Positions 43,927 through 53,736 are shown, counted from the first letter of the stretch. The stretch: DNA of 64,000 bases from Hoyosella sp. YIM 151337 (GCF_026041215.1 NZ_JAPEIQ010000006.1:264146-328145); one strand, 5' to 3'. Notes: generated by a model not told the origin, from the letters alone. Program-made: numbers and translations.

Positions 43927-45258
43927 ATGCCCGAGTTTGCTGCGTTGCTGACACGGTCGGCGAGTGCCGGACGACGCTTCACCGAGCTATTCAAGGGCAG
44001 CCGCGCCCTCTTGCGGTCGGGCGTGGTGTCCTACATCCACCCCGCTGAGAACGTCAAATATGTACGTGCCACGAGCCGCTATGGCGCGCTCGTCGCAACG
44101 TGCCAGCATGCTGCCCGATCCACACCAGCGAGGTCCGCCCTCATCGACGACCACGGGGTGCTCACGTTCGCTGAGCTTGACCGCCAATCCAACGCGCTGG
44201 CACGGGGTCTGCACGCCGACGGGGTGCGGGCATCTGACGCTGTGGCAGTGCTCGCACGAGATCTGCGGGGCATCGTGCTGGCCATGCTCGCTGCAGGAAA
44301 ACTCGGCATCCACCTTCTCCGCGTCGATTCAACGATCAAAGCAGGAGAACTCGACGAGTTCTGCACCGCAGCAGGCGTGCACGCACTGCTCCACGACGCC
44401 GAGTTTACGGGCCTGGCGGCGACCCTCTCCGACAGAGTTCCGCGGTACTTGACCTGGTCCGACGAGGAAAGCCTTGAACCGTTCCGGCCCACACTTCGGG
44501 CTCTCATTGGTGCGCATTCGCAGGCCCCTCTGCGAAGTCTCGCTCGGGTTGGCACGCTGCTCGGCAGCAGCGCAGCCACCTCCTCGGAGGTACCTCGTGA
44601 GCGGCAATCCGCGCTGGCCTCGGCTCAGTTTCTGGATCGCATACCGCTGCACGCCGGTCAGATCATCGTGCTCGCAGGAGACTGGGACCACAGCACAACC
44701 CTCGCGCTCCTGTCGTTGGCGTTTGCGCTCGGCAGCACCGTGGTCTCTCAGCAATGGTTCGACGCGGAACGGACCGTCCGGTTCGTTGAGATGCATCGCG
44801 CTGATGTCCTCGCAGCCACCCCTGAAGCACTGAGGGAGATCCTGGACCTCGGCGCAGAAAGAGTGCGAAAGTACGACCACTCGTCGCTCAGCGTCATCAT
44901 AGGCACTGGGGCGCCGCTCACTGAGGACCTGTGCCGCCGCGCTGAAGAGGTTTTCGGCCCCGTTCTGCATACTGTGTACAGCCCAACGCCGGGAGCCGTC
45001 GCCGCGGTCGCAACACCAGACGAACTTCGTTTGGCTCCGGGGACGGTCGGCCGCTCACCATTTACCTGCCGCGTCGCGCTTTTCACCGCGGACGGCGAAC
45101 GGATCGCCGCGCCGCACACGCCTGGCCGTGTATTCGTTGCGTACGCTCAGGGCATTGAAGGTCGCCAGCCGGAGCACGCCGCGGGAATGATCGCGACCGC
45201 CGATACCGGGCACTTCGACGAATCGGGCTTGTACTTCATCGACCGGAATGGCGGTTGA
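43927..45258 (+). CDS. truncated/degenerate AMP-binding (acyl-CoA synthetase-like) protein
   Basis: About 443 residues matching the large N-terminal domain of adenylate-forming enzymes: LVATCQHAARSTPARSALIDDHGVLTFAELDRQSNALARGL, AMLAAGKLGIHLLRVDSTI and TADTGHFDESGLYFIDRNGG (the D of the TGD motif). The ATP loop (S/T)SGTTGxPK is not present; the region reads LLGSSAATSSEVPRERQ. The protein stops straight after the DTG/D-R motif, so the C-terminal lid with the catalytic lysine is missing. ATG 43927 is preferred; GTG 43900 overlaps a nearby inverted repeat (43871-43900). Adenylation is therefore unlikely. Confidence 0.78.
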   Translation: MPEFAALLTRSASAGRRFTELFKGSRALLRSGVVSYIHPAENVKYVRATSRYGALVATCQHAARSTPARSALIDDHGVLTFAELDRQSNALARGLHADGVRASDAVAVLARDLRGIVLAMLAAGKLGIHLLRVDSTIKAGELDEFCTAAGVHALLHDAEFTGLAATLSDRVPRYLTWSDEESLEPFRPTLRALIGAHSQAPLRSLARVGTLLGSSAATSSEVPRERQSALASAQFLDRIPLHAGQIIVLAGDWDHSTTLALLSLAFALGSTVVSQQWFDAERTVRFVEMHRADVLAATPEALREILDLGAERVRKYDHSSLSVIIGTGAPLTEDLCRRAEEVFGPVLHTVYSPTPGAVAAVATPDELRLAPGTVGRSPFTCRVALFTADGERIAAPHTPGRVFVAYAQGIEGRQPEHAAGMIATADTGHFDESGLYFIDRNGG

Positions 45259-45268
45259 GTTCAGCCGC

Positions 45269-46150
45269 CTACTTCCGCACACCGGCGCCAGCACGTGTCA
45301 CCGCACGGACGTGTCCGCGCATGCGTGATCGATACGTGATGCGTTGAGACTCGTCAACCGCGGTAAGCACCCGGTCAGCTCGCAGGATGCGCATTGCGGC
45401 GCGCAGCACCGGTTCTGGAACAACGGCACGCACGACGTCCCAGACGATCGCGTATCCGGGAACCGCCACTTCGGCGCGGCGTGTTTCGCAGTTGCGGATA
45501 ATCGCCCGCGCGACGTCTTCCGGTTCCACCGTGGGCAAACCCTGCCCGAGTGGAATACCCGAACTCAGCGACGTCCGCACGCCGCACGGCAGCACAGCAC
45601 TCACGCTAACCCCGCTGCGGTCAAACTCGGCCCGTACCGCCGCCGACAAACCGACGGCCGCGAACTTGCTGGCGTTGTACACAGCGAGTCCTGGGATGGG
45701 TACCTTGCCCGCCATGGAGGCCACATTGATGATATGGCCGCGCCCCTGCCTCACCATGAGCGGCAGCACTGCCCGCATCCCCAGGACGAGACCAAGGGTA
45801 TTGATGTCAAAGGTGGCGATGACCTCATCGTCAGGACCGTCCAGAAAGCCGCCGGCAGGCATGATTCCCGCGTTGTTGATGAGCACGTCGATGCGCTCAT
45901 GACGTTCGATGACGGCGGCACACAGTTCCGTCCACGACTGCCGCGACGTCACATCGAGCGGGTAGGCGAATGCCCCTGGGCCGAGGTCGTGCGCCACAGC
46001 CTGCGCTTCCGCTACGTCGATATCACCGATCCAGACGATCGCACCGATGTCGTGCAAGAGCGCCGCTGTCGCCCGGCCGATTCCCCCCGCCCCGCCGGCG
46101 ACGATCACAACGGAACTATCGAGCGCTATATGCGGGTAGCGCTTCCGCAT
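45269..46150 (-). CDS. short-chain dehydrogenase/reductase
   Basis: A 293-residue NAD(P)-dependent SDR. The glycine motif is VVIVAGGAGGIGRATAALL, with NNAGIMPAG, Ser in NVASMAGKVP and YNASK (Tyr/Lys). The C-terminal ~80 residues form an extension seen in lipid-type SDRs. ATG 46150 with GGGGGG six bases upstream is the clear start; an upstream in-frame region has no such site. It is divergent from the TetR gene, probably its target, and convergent with the AMP-binding gene. The substrate is unknown. Confidence 0.9.
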   Translation of the reverse strand: MRKRYPHIALDSSVVIVAGGAGGIGRATAALLHDIGAIVWIGDIDVAEAQAVAHDLGPGAFAYPLDVTSRQSWTELCAAVIERHERIDVLINNAGIMPAGGFLDGPDDEVIATFDINTLGLVLGMRAVLPLMVRQGRGHIINVASMAGKVPIPGLAVYNASKFAAVGLSAAVRAEFDRSGVSVSAVLPCGVRTSLSSGIPLGQGLPTVEPEDVARAIIRNCETRRAEVAVPGYAIVWDVVRAVVPEPVLRAAMRILRADRVLTAVDESQRITYRSRMRGHVRAVTRAGAGVRK

Positions 46151-46296
46151 GTGACACCCCCCTTGTTCGGCCGCGCCAGTGTTCCCCGCGGCCCCAACCC
46201 TTCCGGCTCCCACCGGCAGCAAGCACGTATTAGCCATAAACGCTACCGCTGACGATCATCAGCGTCGAACCGGCCACCGACGCGCACCCAGCACAC

Positions 46297-46309
46297 ATAC
46301 TAGCAGTAT
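46297..46309. promoter_or_regulatory. candidate TetR operator
   Basis: ATACT (46297-46301) and AGTAT (46305-46309) form a perfect 5-3-5 palindrome between the divergent SDR and TetR genes, in locally AT-rich sequence. Confidence 0.45.
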
Positions 46310-46361
46310 CTGGGTTCTCCCGGTAGCTTGAGTGGGGATCACAGCAGGTCAAGGAGGGGTC

Positions 46362-46955
46362 ATGGTTCGCTTGAGTCGCGCCGAAAGCCAAGCGCAAACC
46401 CGCAGGCACCTCGTGCGTACCGCACAACACATGTTGCTCGCCCAGGGCTACGCCGCGACGTCATTGGATGCGATCGCTGACGAAGCCGGTTTCTCCAAGG
46501 GCGCCGTTTACTCCAACTTCCGCAATAAGGACGCGTTGTGCCGCGAGGTGTTGCGGCACATTCGCGCACAGCACGCGGCTGCGCTCGTTGATCAGGTGTC
46601 CACTGCGACGACGCTAGACGGCCTGCTCAGCGCGTTTGCCGCGTGGAGTGAACGCACTCTCGGCGACCTGCAGTGGTCTGCACTCGAGGCCGAGTTCGCC
46701 GTCCGCGCCAAAGCAGACGATGAGTTGCGCCAACAGCTCAGCGCAGACGCCGCCGAGATCCGGGACACCATCGGCCAACTGGTAGCGGCCGCTACCGAAG
46801 CCTACGACCTCGATCTCGGCATGTCCGCGGAAGATGTCGCCACCGCCCTGCTTAGCCTGGGCATCGGATTAGGCCTTCAGCGGGCTATCGATCCCGAGGT
46901 GTCTGCCGGGATCTTGACAGACACAATCCGGGCCATGCTGAACCAGCGACTGTAG
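46362..46955 (+). CDS. TetR-family regulator
   Basis: A 197-residue regulator. SQAQTRRHLVRTAQHMLLAQGYAATSLDAIADEAGFSKGAVYSNFRNKDALCREVL is a canonical TetR HTH with the SKGAVYSNF recognition helix. ATG 46362 has AAGGAGGGG at proper spacing. It probably regulates itself and the divergent SDR through the palindrome at 46297. A GC-rich hairpin follows. Confidence 0.92.
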   Translation: MVRLSRAESQAQTRRHLVRTAQHMLLAQGYAATSLDAIADEAGFSKGAVYSNFRNKDALCREVLRHIRAQHAAALVDQVSTATTLDGLLSAFAAWSERTLGDLQWSALEAEFAVRAKADDELRQQLSADAAEIRDTIGQLVAAATEAYDLDLGMSAEDVATALLSLGIGLGLQRAIDPEVSAGILTDTIRAMLNQRL

Positions 46956-46974
46956 GGCCGCGCCGCTCATGCAG

Positions 46975-47014
46975 AAACCCCCTGCACAAGCCGGGGGCTT
47001 GTACAGGGGGTTTG
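46975..47014. terminator. bidirectional hairpin between tetR and tRNA-fMet
   Basis: AAACCCCC...GCACAAGCC pairs with GGCTTGTACAGGGGGTTT around a short loop, with one bulged C and one mismatch. It lies 19 bases after the tetR stop and just downstream of the minus-strand tRNA, so it can serve both. Confidence 0.7.
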
Positions 47015-47018
47015 TAGT

Positions 47019-47091
47019 AGCGGGGACAGGATTCGAACCTGCGACCTCTGGGTTATGAGCCCAGCGAGCTACCGAGCTGCTCCACCCCGCG
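47019..47091 (-). tRNA. initiator tRNA-fMet(CAT)
   Basis: 73 bases on the minus strand beginning CGCGGGGTGGAGCAGCTCGG. The anticodon loop CTCATAA is flanked by three G-C pairs (GGG/CCC), and positions 1 and 72 are unpaired (C and T); both are marks of the initiator. T arm CAGGTTCGAATCCTG. CCA is not encoded. Confidence 0.95.
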
Positions 47092-47188
47092 TTGGTGAAC
47101 CCAAGGTTACAGGCCTGGGTGTTTCAAAAGCAAATCGGCCCAATAGGCCACGCATACAGCGCTTTTGGCGACTTTCATCGCACACGAC

Positions 47189-47222
47189 AGAGCCCGCCCA
47201 TCCGCAGGGACAGGCGGGCTCT
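47189..47222 (-). terminator. hairpin after the UPF0182 gene
   Basis: AGAGCCCGCC (47189-47198) pairs perfectly with GGCGGGCTCT (47213-47222); it lies 22 bases past the UPF0182 stop on the minus strand. Confidence 0.7.
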
Positions 47223-47244
47223 GGCTGACCGTGGCTAGTTGTGG

Positions 47245-50200
47245 TCAGTTGCCTCGAGTCTGCTCATACGCACGTACTGCGCGTTCCAGCCGGTCGAGCG
47301 CGGCACCGTAGTCGGAGAAGCTGCCGTTGCGCTGTGCTTCCCGCAGAGCGGCCAATGCCGCATCCATCTCGGCAACGATGCCTTCTTCGTCACCGTCCGC
47401 GGGCGGCGCGGGGGCCGGTGGCGGTGTTGGCGCCTCACCGTCAGTCTCAGCGGCAGCGGCCTCTTCATCGACAGGCAACTCAGCCTCGATGTCGACGCCT
47501 GCTTCCTCGGCCGTTTCGGCCTCAGTCACATCACCGCCGGGAGCCGTAGCCAGCCCTGCAGTCCGTGAGTCGAACACCTGCCGGAGCGCACCGGCCAGTG
47601 TCGGCGCGTAACCGATACGTACTCGGCCATCCGCACCGCGGTAGCTCACAACAACACGAGCGAGCTGTGGGAAGGCGCTTTCCGCAGCGCCCCGGCGCTC
47701 CGTGTAGATCGGTTCGACGTAAAGGATGCCGCCGCCACCAACCGGGAGCGTGAGGACGTTTCCGAAGTGGAGCCGGTTCGCGCGCTCGAGCAGTGTGATA
47801 TCCGTCGCGACGCGTGTGTCGGTCACCATCGAGTTCTGCGCGAGCTGCGGGCCTGGCGTCTGCGTATCGAGCGGCAGTCGCCGGATCGTGAACTGACCGT
47901 AGTTCTCCGGGTCCGAGTTCACCGCGATGTGCGCCGCGAGGAACTCACGCTGGAAGACGACCATCGGGCTCGTGAGGTAGAAGGTCGCGTCACCTGTCTC
48001 CGGGTCACCCATCAGCATGTAATACGGCGGCTGATCTGGCGGGTTGTTCTCGACCGTCGGATCCTGCGGCACCGACCAGAACGCATTGTTCGTGAAGAAC
48101 TCGCGCGGATCGTCGACGTGATACCGCGACAGGATCTCGCGCTGAATCTTGAACAGGTCCTCCGGGTACCGTAAGTGCGCCATCAGTTCGTCGGAGATCT
48201 CTTCCCTCGGCTGCACGGTATCTGGGAAGACACCCATCCACGCGTTCAGCACCGGGTCTTCTTCGTCCCACTGATACAGCGTGACCGAACCGTCATACGC
48301 ATCAACGGTGGCCTTCACCGAGTTACGGATGTACGAAATCTCCTCAGGAGGCAAGGGCCGCAACGTCTCGGTGCTGTCTTCGACCATGCTGTCAAGAACG
48401 GCCCGCTGTGAATACGGGTAGTTGTTCAGCGTGGTGTAACCATCGACAACCCAGACGACCCGACCATCCACAACCGCGGGATACGTCGTGCTGTCAGGGA
48501 TGAGCCATGGCGCGACAGCTTCTACACGGTCGCGCGGATCGCGCTTGAAGATGATCTTCGAATCCGGCCCAACGGCATCGGAGAACAGGATGTTGCGCTC
48601 CGAGTACTGGGCGAAGAACGCGAGTCGATTCAGCCAGTTGCCGATCGAGACACCGCCAGCGCCGCTATAGGTGTACCGCTCAGCGTCGGTGTCGTACTCA
48701 CGTGGGCCAGCCTGCTCGGTCTCACCGACGATCGCATAGTCCGGGTCCATCTGAGCGATGAGTTCGCCGTAGTAGATTCGCGGCTGGTCGACGGGAATGA
48801 GATCGTTGTCACTGAACAAGTCGCTCACGGTGTAGATCGGGTAACCGCTGTCGGAGCTATCGGCTGATTCCACATCATCGATCGCCGCGTTCACACGGTT
48901 GGTCGGCGCCGCGACAAATCCGTTGCCGTGCGTGTACACGGTGTGCTTGTTGAGCCAGTCCTGCTGGTTGGCTGCGAGGCCGCGCGGGTTGAGTTCACGC
49001 ACAGCGACGATGAAGTCCTGCAGTTCGCCTTCGATTTCGTAGCGATCGATATCGAGGTGTTCCGGGAAGCCGTAGAAGTTACGCAACTGCTGCTGCTGCG
49101 TGAACGTGCGAGACAAAATCGCAGGATCAAGCAGACGAATGTTCTGGATCGTCGTGACGTCGGCGGGGTCATCAGCGGGCGGACGACTGCCGATGCCCGT
49201 CCAGCTTTCGTAATCGATGCGCTCCGGTTCGACCCCGTACGCGGCGCGCGTGGCCGCGATACTGCGCTCGATGTACTGACCTTCACGGTCGACAGGGTTG
49301 GGCCGCACCGAGAACTGCTCCATGAGCATGGGCCACACAGCGCCCACAAGAACCGACGACAGCAAGAGAAGACCAGCGGAAAGCGCAGGGATGCGCATAT
49401 CGCGCAACACAATTGCAGCGAAGAACGCGGCGGCGCAGATTACCGCGATGGCAAGGAGGATCAGCTTGGCCGGCAGCACCGCGTTGATGTCGGTAAACCC
49501 GGCACCAGTGAAGATCGGCTCTTTCCGGCTGCTCGATAGGAGCGCATACCGGTCGAGCCAGTATGCGACTGCCTTGAGCAGGATGAACGTTCCTGCCAGT
49601 ACCGCAAGTTGCACGCGCGCCGAGGTGCTGAGGGCGCGATCGCGGTTGTCGAAGCGGATTCCGCCGAAGACGTAGTGCGTGACGAGGTTCAGGATGAACG
49701 CAAGAACAATCGCGACGAACAGCCAGTTCAGCACCAACTCCCAGAACGGCAGCGCGAAGACGTAGAAGCCGACATCCAGCCCGAACTGCGGATCAGTTAC
49801 GCCGAAGGCCTGCCGATTGAGGAACAACTGAACGACTTGCCAGTTACCCTGTGCGACTAGGCCCGCGAGCACACCGATCACGGCGGGGATGCCGATCGCG
49901 AAGAGCTTGATCCGCCCAGTCACCGCCATTCGGTATCGCGCGACTGGGTCGTTCGGTGACGTCGGAGCGAAGATCGGCCGGCTGCGATACGCAAGCACCA
50001 GCGATCCGAAAATGATGAGTCCGACAAGCACGCCGACAATGAGGAACAGCGCGACTCTCGTGAACAGGACGGTCGTGAAAACATTCCGGTAACCGACCTC
50101 ACCAAACCACAGCCAATCGATGTAGGTATCGATCAGGCGCGGACCTACGGCGAGCAAGATACCGCCGACAGCGGCAAGCACGATCAGAATCCGGCTGCGA

Positions 50201-50274
50201 CGGGACAGTGTCGGTACTCCAGCGGGGGGCCTTATGCCCACGAGGCCTCTCCATACGTTCCTGGCGGCACTCAT
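47245..50274 (-). CDS. UPF0182 family large membrane protein
   Basis: A 1009-residue protein with seven hydrophobic helices in the first ~330 residues (SRILIVLAAVGGILLAVGPRLIDTYIDWLWFGEVGYRNVF opens the family) and a large extracytoplasmic domain (PPAGV, TDYAIVGE-type ESEREFDYP region, PQDP). The C-terminal ~90 residues are acidic and Pro/Ala-rich (EEAAAAETDGEAPTPPPAP), then a short coiled segment. Conserved across Mycobacteriales beside the PDZ-protease gene; function unknown, presumably envelope-related. Length matches family members of ~950-1000. Confidence 0.93.
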   Translation of the reverse strand: MSAARNVWRGLVGIRPPAGVPTLSRRSRILIVLAAVGGILLAVGPRLIDTYIDWLWFGEVGYRNVFTTVLFTRVALFLIVGVLVGLIIFGSLVLAYRSRPIFAPTSPNDPVARYRMAVTGRIKLFAIGIPAVIGVLAGLVAQGNWQVVQLFLNRQAFGVTDPQFGLDVGFYVFALPFWELVLNWLFVAIVLAFILNLVTHYVFGGIRFDNRDRALSTSARVQLAVLAGTFILLKAVAYWLDRYALLSSSRKEPIFTGAGFTDINAVLPAKLILLAIAVICAAAFFAAIVLRDMRIPALSAGLLLLSSVLVGAVWPMLMEQFSVRPNPVDREGQYIERSIAATRAAYGVEPERIDYESWTGIGSRPPADDPADVTTIQNIRLLDPAILSRTFTQQQQLRNFYGFPEHLDIDRYEIEGELQDFIVAVRELNPRGLAANQQDWLNKHTVYTHGNGFVAAPTNRVNAAIDDVESADSSDSGYPIYTVSDLFSDNDLIPVDQPRIYYGELIAQMDPDYAIVGETEQAGPREYDTDAERYTYSGAGGVSIGNWLNRLAFFAQYSERNILFSDAVGPDSKIIFKRDPRDRVEAVAPWLIPDSTTYPAVVDGRVVWVVDGYTTLNNYPYSQRAVLDSMVEDSTETLRPLPPEEISYIRNSVKATVDAYDGSVTLYQWDEEDPVLNAWMGVFPDTVQPREEISDELMAHLRYPEDLFKIQREILSRYHVDDPREFFTNNAFWSVPQDPTVENNPPDQPPYYMLMGDPETGDATFYLTSPMVVFQREFLAAHIAVNSDPENYGQFTIRRLPLDTQTPGPQLAQNSMVTDTRVATDITLLERANRLHFGNVLTLPVGGGGILYVEPIYTERRGAAESAFPQLARVVVSYRGADGRVRIGYAPTLAGALRQVFDSRTAGLATAPGGDVTEAETAEEAGVDIEAELPVDEEAAAAETDGEAPTPPPAPAPPADGDEEGIVAEMDAALAALREAQRNGSFSDYGAALDRLERAVRAYEQTRGN

Positions 50275-50378
50275 GCGCCGCTGCGGTCATTAACTGGGTT
50301 CTCTTCAACTCTACGGAAAACCGGGCGCTTTGCACGAAACCCCTAGCCAAAGCGAGTCGGCTGAGAGCGAAATCGCGT

Positions 50379-51401
50379 TCAGCACACCGCGACTTCCCCG
50401 CCGTCACGCAGTTCCGCTAACGCGTTGACTGCGTCATCGAGAGTGTCGACCCGCACGAGCGTGAGGTCGTCGGGCGCGAAGCTCAGTGCCTCCCGGCAGT
50501 TGGCACCCGGGACGAGAAACTCTGTGGCGCCTTCTTCTCGCGCAGCGATCAGCTTGTAGCGGATTCCGCCAATCGGTCCCACCGCACCGGTGGTGTCGAT
50601 CGTCCCGGTGCCCGCGATAAAGCGGCCCCCAGTCAGTTCACCGGGTGTCAGCTTGTCAATCAGTGCCAGCGACAACATAAGCCCGGCGGACGGGCCGCCC
50701 ACTTGTTCGACGTTGAAGGCCACCTCAAAATCGATCTGCGGCTCGTCAACCACAGCGATCCCAAGAATGCCCTGGTCGTCGTCCTCCGGATGCGAACCCA
50801 GCGCGATCGTCACGGTCCCCGGCTCGCCGGCCCGCAGAAAACCAACCTCCACCCGCGAACCCGGCGGCATACCCGCTAGTTCTTCGGGCACCTCGGCCGC
50901 CGAGAAGACGTCGGTGCCGTTAACGGTGGTGATCACGTCACCAGACTCGAGAAAACGCGCCGACGGGCTGGACTCGCTCACCTCGGCGACCTGAACCACG
51001 AACGGATAGTCGAGATGACGCAATGCAGCGCGTTCGGCTTCACGCTCGGAGCGTTCGAAATCAAGCCGGTTGATCTCGCGCACCTCTTCGTTGGTGCGCC
51101 CGGGCGGCACCACCTCATCGAGCGGAACAACCCCGTTGCGTCCGCCGATCCAGAAACCCAGCGCATCGAACAGCGAGAGTTCCGTGCGCACCGCCACGGT
51201 AGTCATGTTCAAATTCCCACCGAATTCGTCGGGCTCGATGCCCGTGAGTTCAATGATGTCGCGCCCGGAGAGCGTGCCCAGCGTGTTGTAGGTCGGTCCT
51301 GGACCGACTGCTGCGTACGGGACTTTCACATTGGCGCCCAGGGAACCGAAGACCACGATGGGCACAAGAGCCGCAATAAGCGTCACGATCCGGCGATTCA
51401 C
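50379..51401 (-). CDS. membrane-anchored PDZ and Lon-like (S16) protease
   Basis: About 340 residues from GTG 51401. An N-terminal helix (RIVTLIAALVPIVVFGSLGANV) anchors it. A PDZ domain at about residues 125-210 (VAEVSESSPSARFLESGDVITTVNGTDV) precedes the S16 domain, whose Ser/Lys dyad is in QVGGPSAGLMLSLALID and GGIRYKLIAAREEGATEFLVP. It probably cleaves envelope proteins outside the membrane. It is divergent from the DUF2342 gene. Confidence 0.92.
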   Translation of the reverse strand: MNRRIVTLIAALVPIVVFGSLGANVKVPYAAVGPGPTYNTLGTLSGRDIIELTGIEPDEFGGNLNMTTVAVRTELSLFDALGFWIGGRNGVVPLDEVVPPGRTNEEVREINRLDFERSEREAERAALRHLDYPFVVQVAEVSESSPSARFLESGDVITTVNGTDVFSAAEVPEELAGMPPGSRVEVGFLRAGEPGTVTIALGSHPEDDDQGILGIAVVDEPQIDFEVAFNVEQVGGPSAGLMLSLALIDKLTPGELTGGRFIAGTGTIDTTGAVGPIGGIRYKLIAAREEGATEFLVPGANCREALSFAPDDLTLVRVDTLDDAVNALAELRDGGEVAVC

Positions 51402-51507
51402 TCCGCCCAGAGTAGATGGTTCCCGCGCGCAGGTCGCGGCGCACCTGTTCGCCCAGGGCGTCACGGCTGAGCATCAGTGACCGAAGCTCGCCTTGTACCG
51501 TTGAGTC

Positions 51508-53019
51508 ATGAGCGATACGCCCTTTGGATTCTCGCACTCCGACGACGACCCCGAGCGCCGAAAGAAGGACCGGGGTGAAGGCGGCGGTCAGGGCGGCGCT
51601 TCTGGTGGCCAGGGCTCCCAGGGCCCCGGATCTGGCGGTTCGGGTGACGCCAGCTCCGGTAACCCCTTCGGTGCCGGTGCCTTCGGTTTCAATCCTGGCG
51701 CATTCGACCCGGCAGCGCTGGGCAAGATGCTGAGCCAGTTCGGCCAGATGCTGTCGGGTATGGGCACCACAATGGGTCAGTCCGGCCAGAGTCCGGTCAA
51801 CTACCAATTGGCAAAGAACATTGCGCGCCAGCACATCGGTACGTTCACCCCGGTTTCGGAACGTCAGCGCACCGCGGTCAAAGACGCGATCCACCTCGTT
51901 GACGTGTGGCTCGACGGCGCGACCACCCTCCCATCCGGGGCAACTCGCACCGCAGCATGGACGCCAAATGACTGGCTCGAGAACACCATCAGCACGTGGC
52001 CGCAGCTCTGCGATCCGGTAGCCGAGCAGATGTCCGGCATGTGGGTGAAGGGGCTGCCGGAAGAGGCCCGCGAGATGGTTGGCCCGATGATGGGGATCAT
52101 CAAGCAAATGGGCGGGGCCGCGTTCGGCTCGCAACTCGGCCAGGGCCTCGGCCATCTCGCAAAAGAACTTCTGACGTCGACGGATATCGGACTGCCGCTC
52201 GGCCCGGCCGGCACCGCGGCTCTGCTTCCTGAAGCAATCGCGACCTTCGCGGAGGGGCTTGACTTACCGCACCGTGAGGTTCTTGTGTTCCTCGCCGCTC
52301 GGGAGGCTGCGCATCAGCGCCTGTTTAGCCACGTACCGTGGCTGCGCAGCCGAATCCTGGCGGCTGTCGAAGAGTACGCACGCGGCATTCACATCGATTT
52401 CAGCGCGATCGAGGAAGCCGCGCGCGGCATCGACCCGATGGCGCTCGCCAATCCGGCGGAGATCGAGAAACTCCTCCAGCAGGGCGCTTTCGAGCCCCAG
52501 AACACTCCTGAGCAGAAGGCGGCGCTGGAGCGGCTTGAAACGATGCTCGCGCTCATCGAAGGATGGGTCGAAACCGTCGTCTCCCAGGCCCTATCCGACC
52601 GGATACCCGCTGCGGCGGCGCTCACTGAAAATCTTCGCCGCCGCCGGGCCTCGGGCGGGCCGGCCGAGCAGACGTTCGCCAACCTCATCGGGCTCGAGCT
52701 GCGCCCGCGCCGCATCCGGGAGGCCGCACAGCTCTGGTCACAACTCGTGGCTTTCAGCAGTATCGAGCAGCGTGACGGCGTGTGGGCACATCCCGACCTA
52801 CTACCCGACTCCAGCGACCTCGACAACCCGGCCGCGTTTGTCGACCGAGTGGTGGGAGGCGATACGTCGTTCTTCGAGGACGACCCGATCGCCCAGCTGC
52901 GGCGGACCGAAGAACAGGAGCGCTCGTCCGGCGGTAAGGGGAACGACGACGCCCCCAAAAACGACCCGGGCAGTGCAGGTGATGGCGAGGACGGGGACGA
53001 CCGCCCAGCAGGCAACTGA
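51508..53019 (+). CDS. DUF2342 (zincin-like, F420-biosynthesis-associated type) protein
   Basis: A 503-residue soluble protein. Residues 1-~65 are low-complexity Gly/Ser/Gln-rich. The rest matches the DUF2342 zincin-fold family: NWLVA-like NYQLAKNIARQHIG, WTPNDWLENTISTWPQLCDPVAEQMSGM, MGGAAFGSQLGQGLGHLAKELLTSTDIGLPLGP. The would-be HExxH helix reads LAAREAAHQRLFSHVPWL, so the first His is replaced by Arg and metalloprotease activity is doubtful. The C-terminal tail is acidic and disordered. It abuts the convergent M48-like gene. Confidence 0.85.
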   Translation: MSDTPFGFSHSDDDPERRKKDRGEGGGQGGASGGQGSQGPGSGGSGDASSGNPFGAGAFGFNPGAFDPAALGKMLSQFGQMLSGMGTTMGQSGQSPVNYQLAKNIARQHIGTFTPVSERQRTAVKDAIHLVDVWLDGATTLPSGATRTAAWTPNDWLENTISTWPQLCDPVAEQMSGMWVKGLPEEAREMVGPMMGIIKQMGGAAFGSQLGQGLGHLAKELLTSTDIGLPLGPAGTAALLPEAIATFAEGLDLPHREVLVFLAAREAAHQRLFSHVPWLRSRILAAVEEYARGIHIDFSAIEEAARGIDPMALANPAEIEKLLQQGAFEPQNTPEQKAALERLETMLALIEGWVETVVSQALSDRIPAAAALTENLRRRRASGGPAEQTFANLIGLELRPRRIREAAQLWSQLVAFSSIEQRDGVWAHPDLLPDSSDLDNPAAFVDRVVGGDTSFFEDDPIAQLRRTEEQERSSGGKGNDDAPKNDPGSAGDGEDGDDRPAGN

Positions 53020-53736
53020 TCAGCGCTCCGCCGCGATCGCCCGATCGTCATCGTCGCACTCTGCTGCTTCGTCGGCGCCGTCAGTTTTCGCCGTGCTCAT
53101 TCGCGAATAAGCCTCAAGAAAGCCGATGGCGCGCTCAGTCCGGGGAAAGCGATACACCTGTTCCCAGAATTCGGGCGGATGTCCCCCGGGCACGATCAAA
53201 TGGACAAGTTCGTGCACCAGCACATAGTCGAGGACATAGTCCGGCACGGCGCGCAGCAGGGTGCTCACACGGATTGTGCCGTCTTCTGGTGTGCACGACG
53301 CCCACCGTGTCCGCATAGCCGGAACCCATCGCACTGAGACTGGCTCGGCGGCGCCATCCAGCCACCGCCACGACAGCTGCCGCGCGCGTTCGGCGAGACG
53401 AGCATTGTCGCGACCGCGATCTGTATCGCGCCTATCATCCGCTTTACGCAGCTTGGTGACCATACGTTCCACTAGTTCCGCTTCAGTGGACTCGGAAAGC
53501 CCGCTCGGCACCAGGACGACAATTCGATTGCCCTCCCGGCGGGCACTGATGGTCTTCCGCCTTCGCGGGCTCCGCCGGATCTCGATCTCAGCCGTGTCAT
53601 ACGCGGAGGAGGAATGCGCCTCTTGCCTCAGTTTTGGCTCATCCCGCGGAATGGTCTGAGTTCCTGCTGTTTGTGAACTTCCCGCATTGACGGGTGATGG
53701 GGCGGCACTGCGGGCCCGCCGCGATCCGTCGCTCAT
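53020..53736 (-). CDS. YgjP/SprT-like M48-type metallopeptidase
   Basis: About 238 residues. The core at ~residues 55-210 contains EIRRSPRRRKTISARREGNRIVVLVPSGLSE, SVRWVPAMRTRWASCTPEDGTIRVSTLL and LVHELVHLIVPGGHPPEFWEQV, giving the HExxH zinc site and third ligand H in GGHPPEFW, as in the YgjP/DUF45 family. N-terminal ~45 and C-terminal ~30 residues are low-complexity and may be disordered. ATG 53736 is the likely start; a later one is possible. Role unknown, perhaps cytosolic proteolysis. Confidence 0.85.
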   Translation of the reverse strand: MSDGSRRARSAAPSPVNAGSSQTAGTQTIPRDEPKLRQEAHSSSAYDTAEIEIRRSPRRRKTISARREGNRIVVLVPSGLSESTEAELVERMVTKLRKADDRRDTDRGRDNARLAERARQLSWRWLDGAAEPVSVRWVPAMRTRWASCTPEDGTIRVSTLLRAVPDYVLDYVLVHELVHLIVPGGHPPEFWEQVYRFPRTERAIGFLEAYSRMSTAKTDGADEAAECDDDDRAIAAER

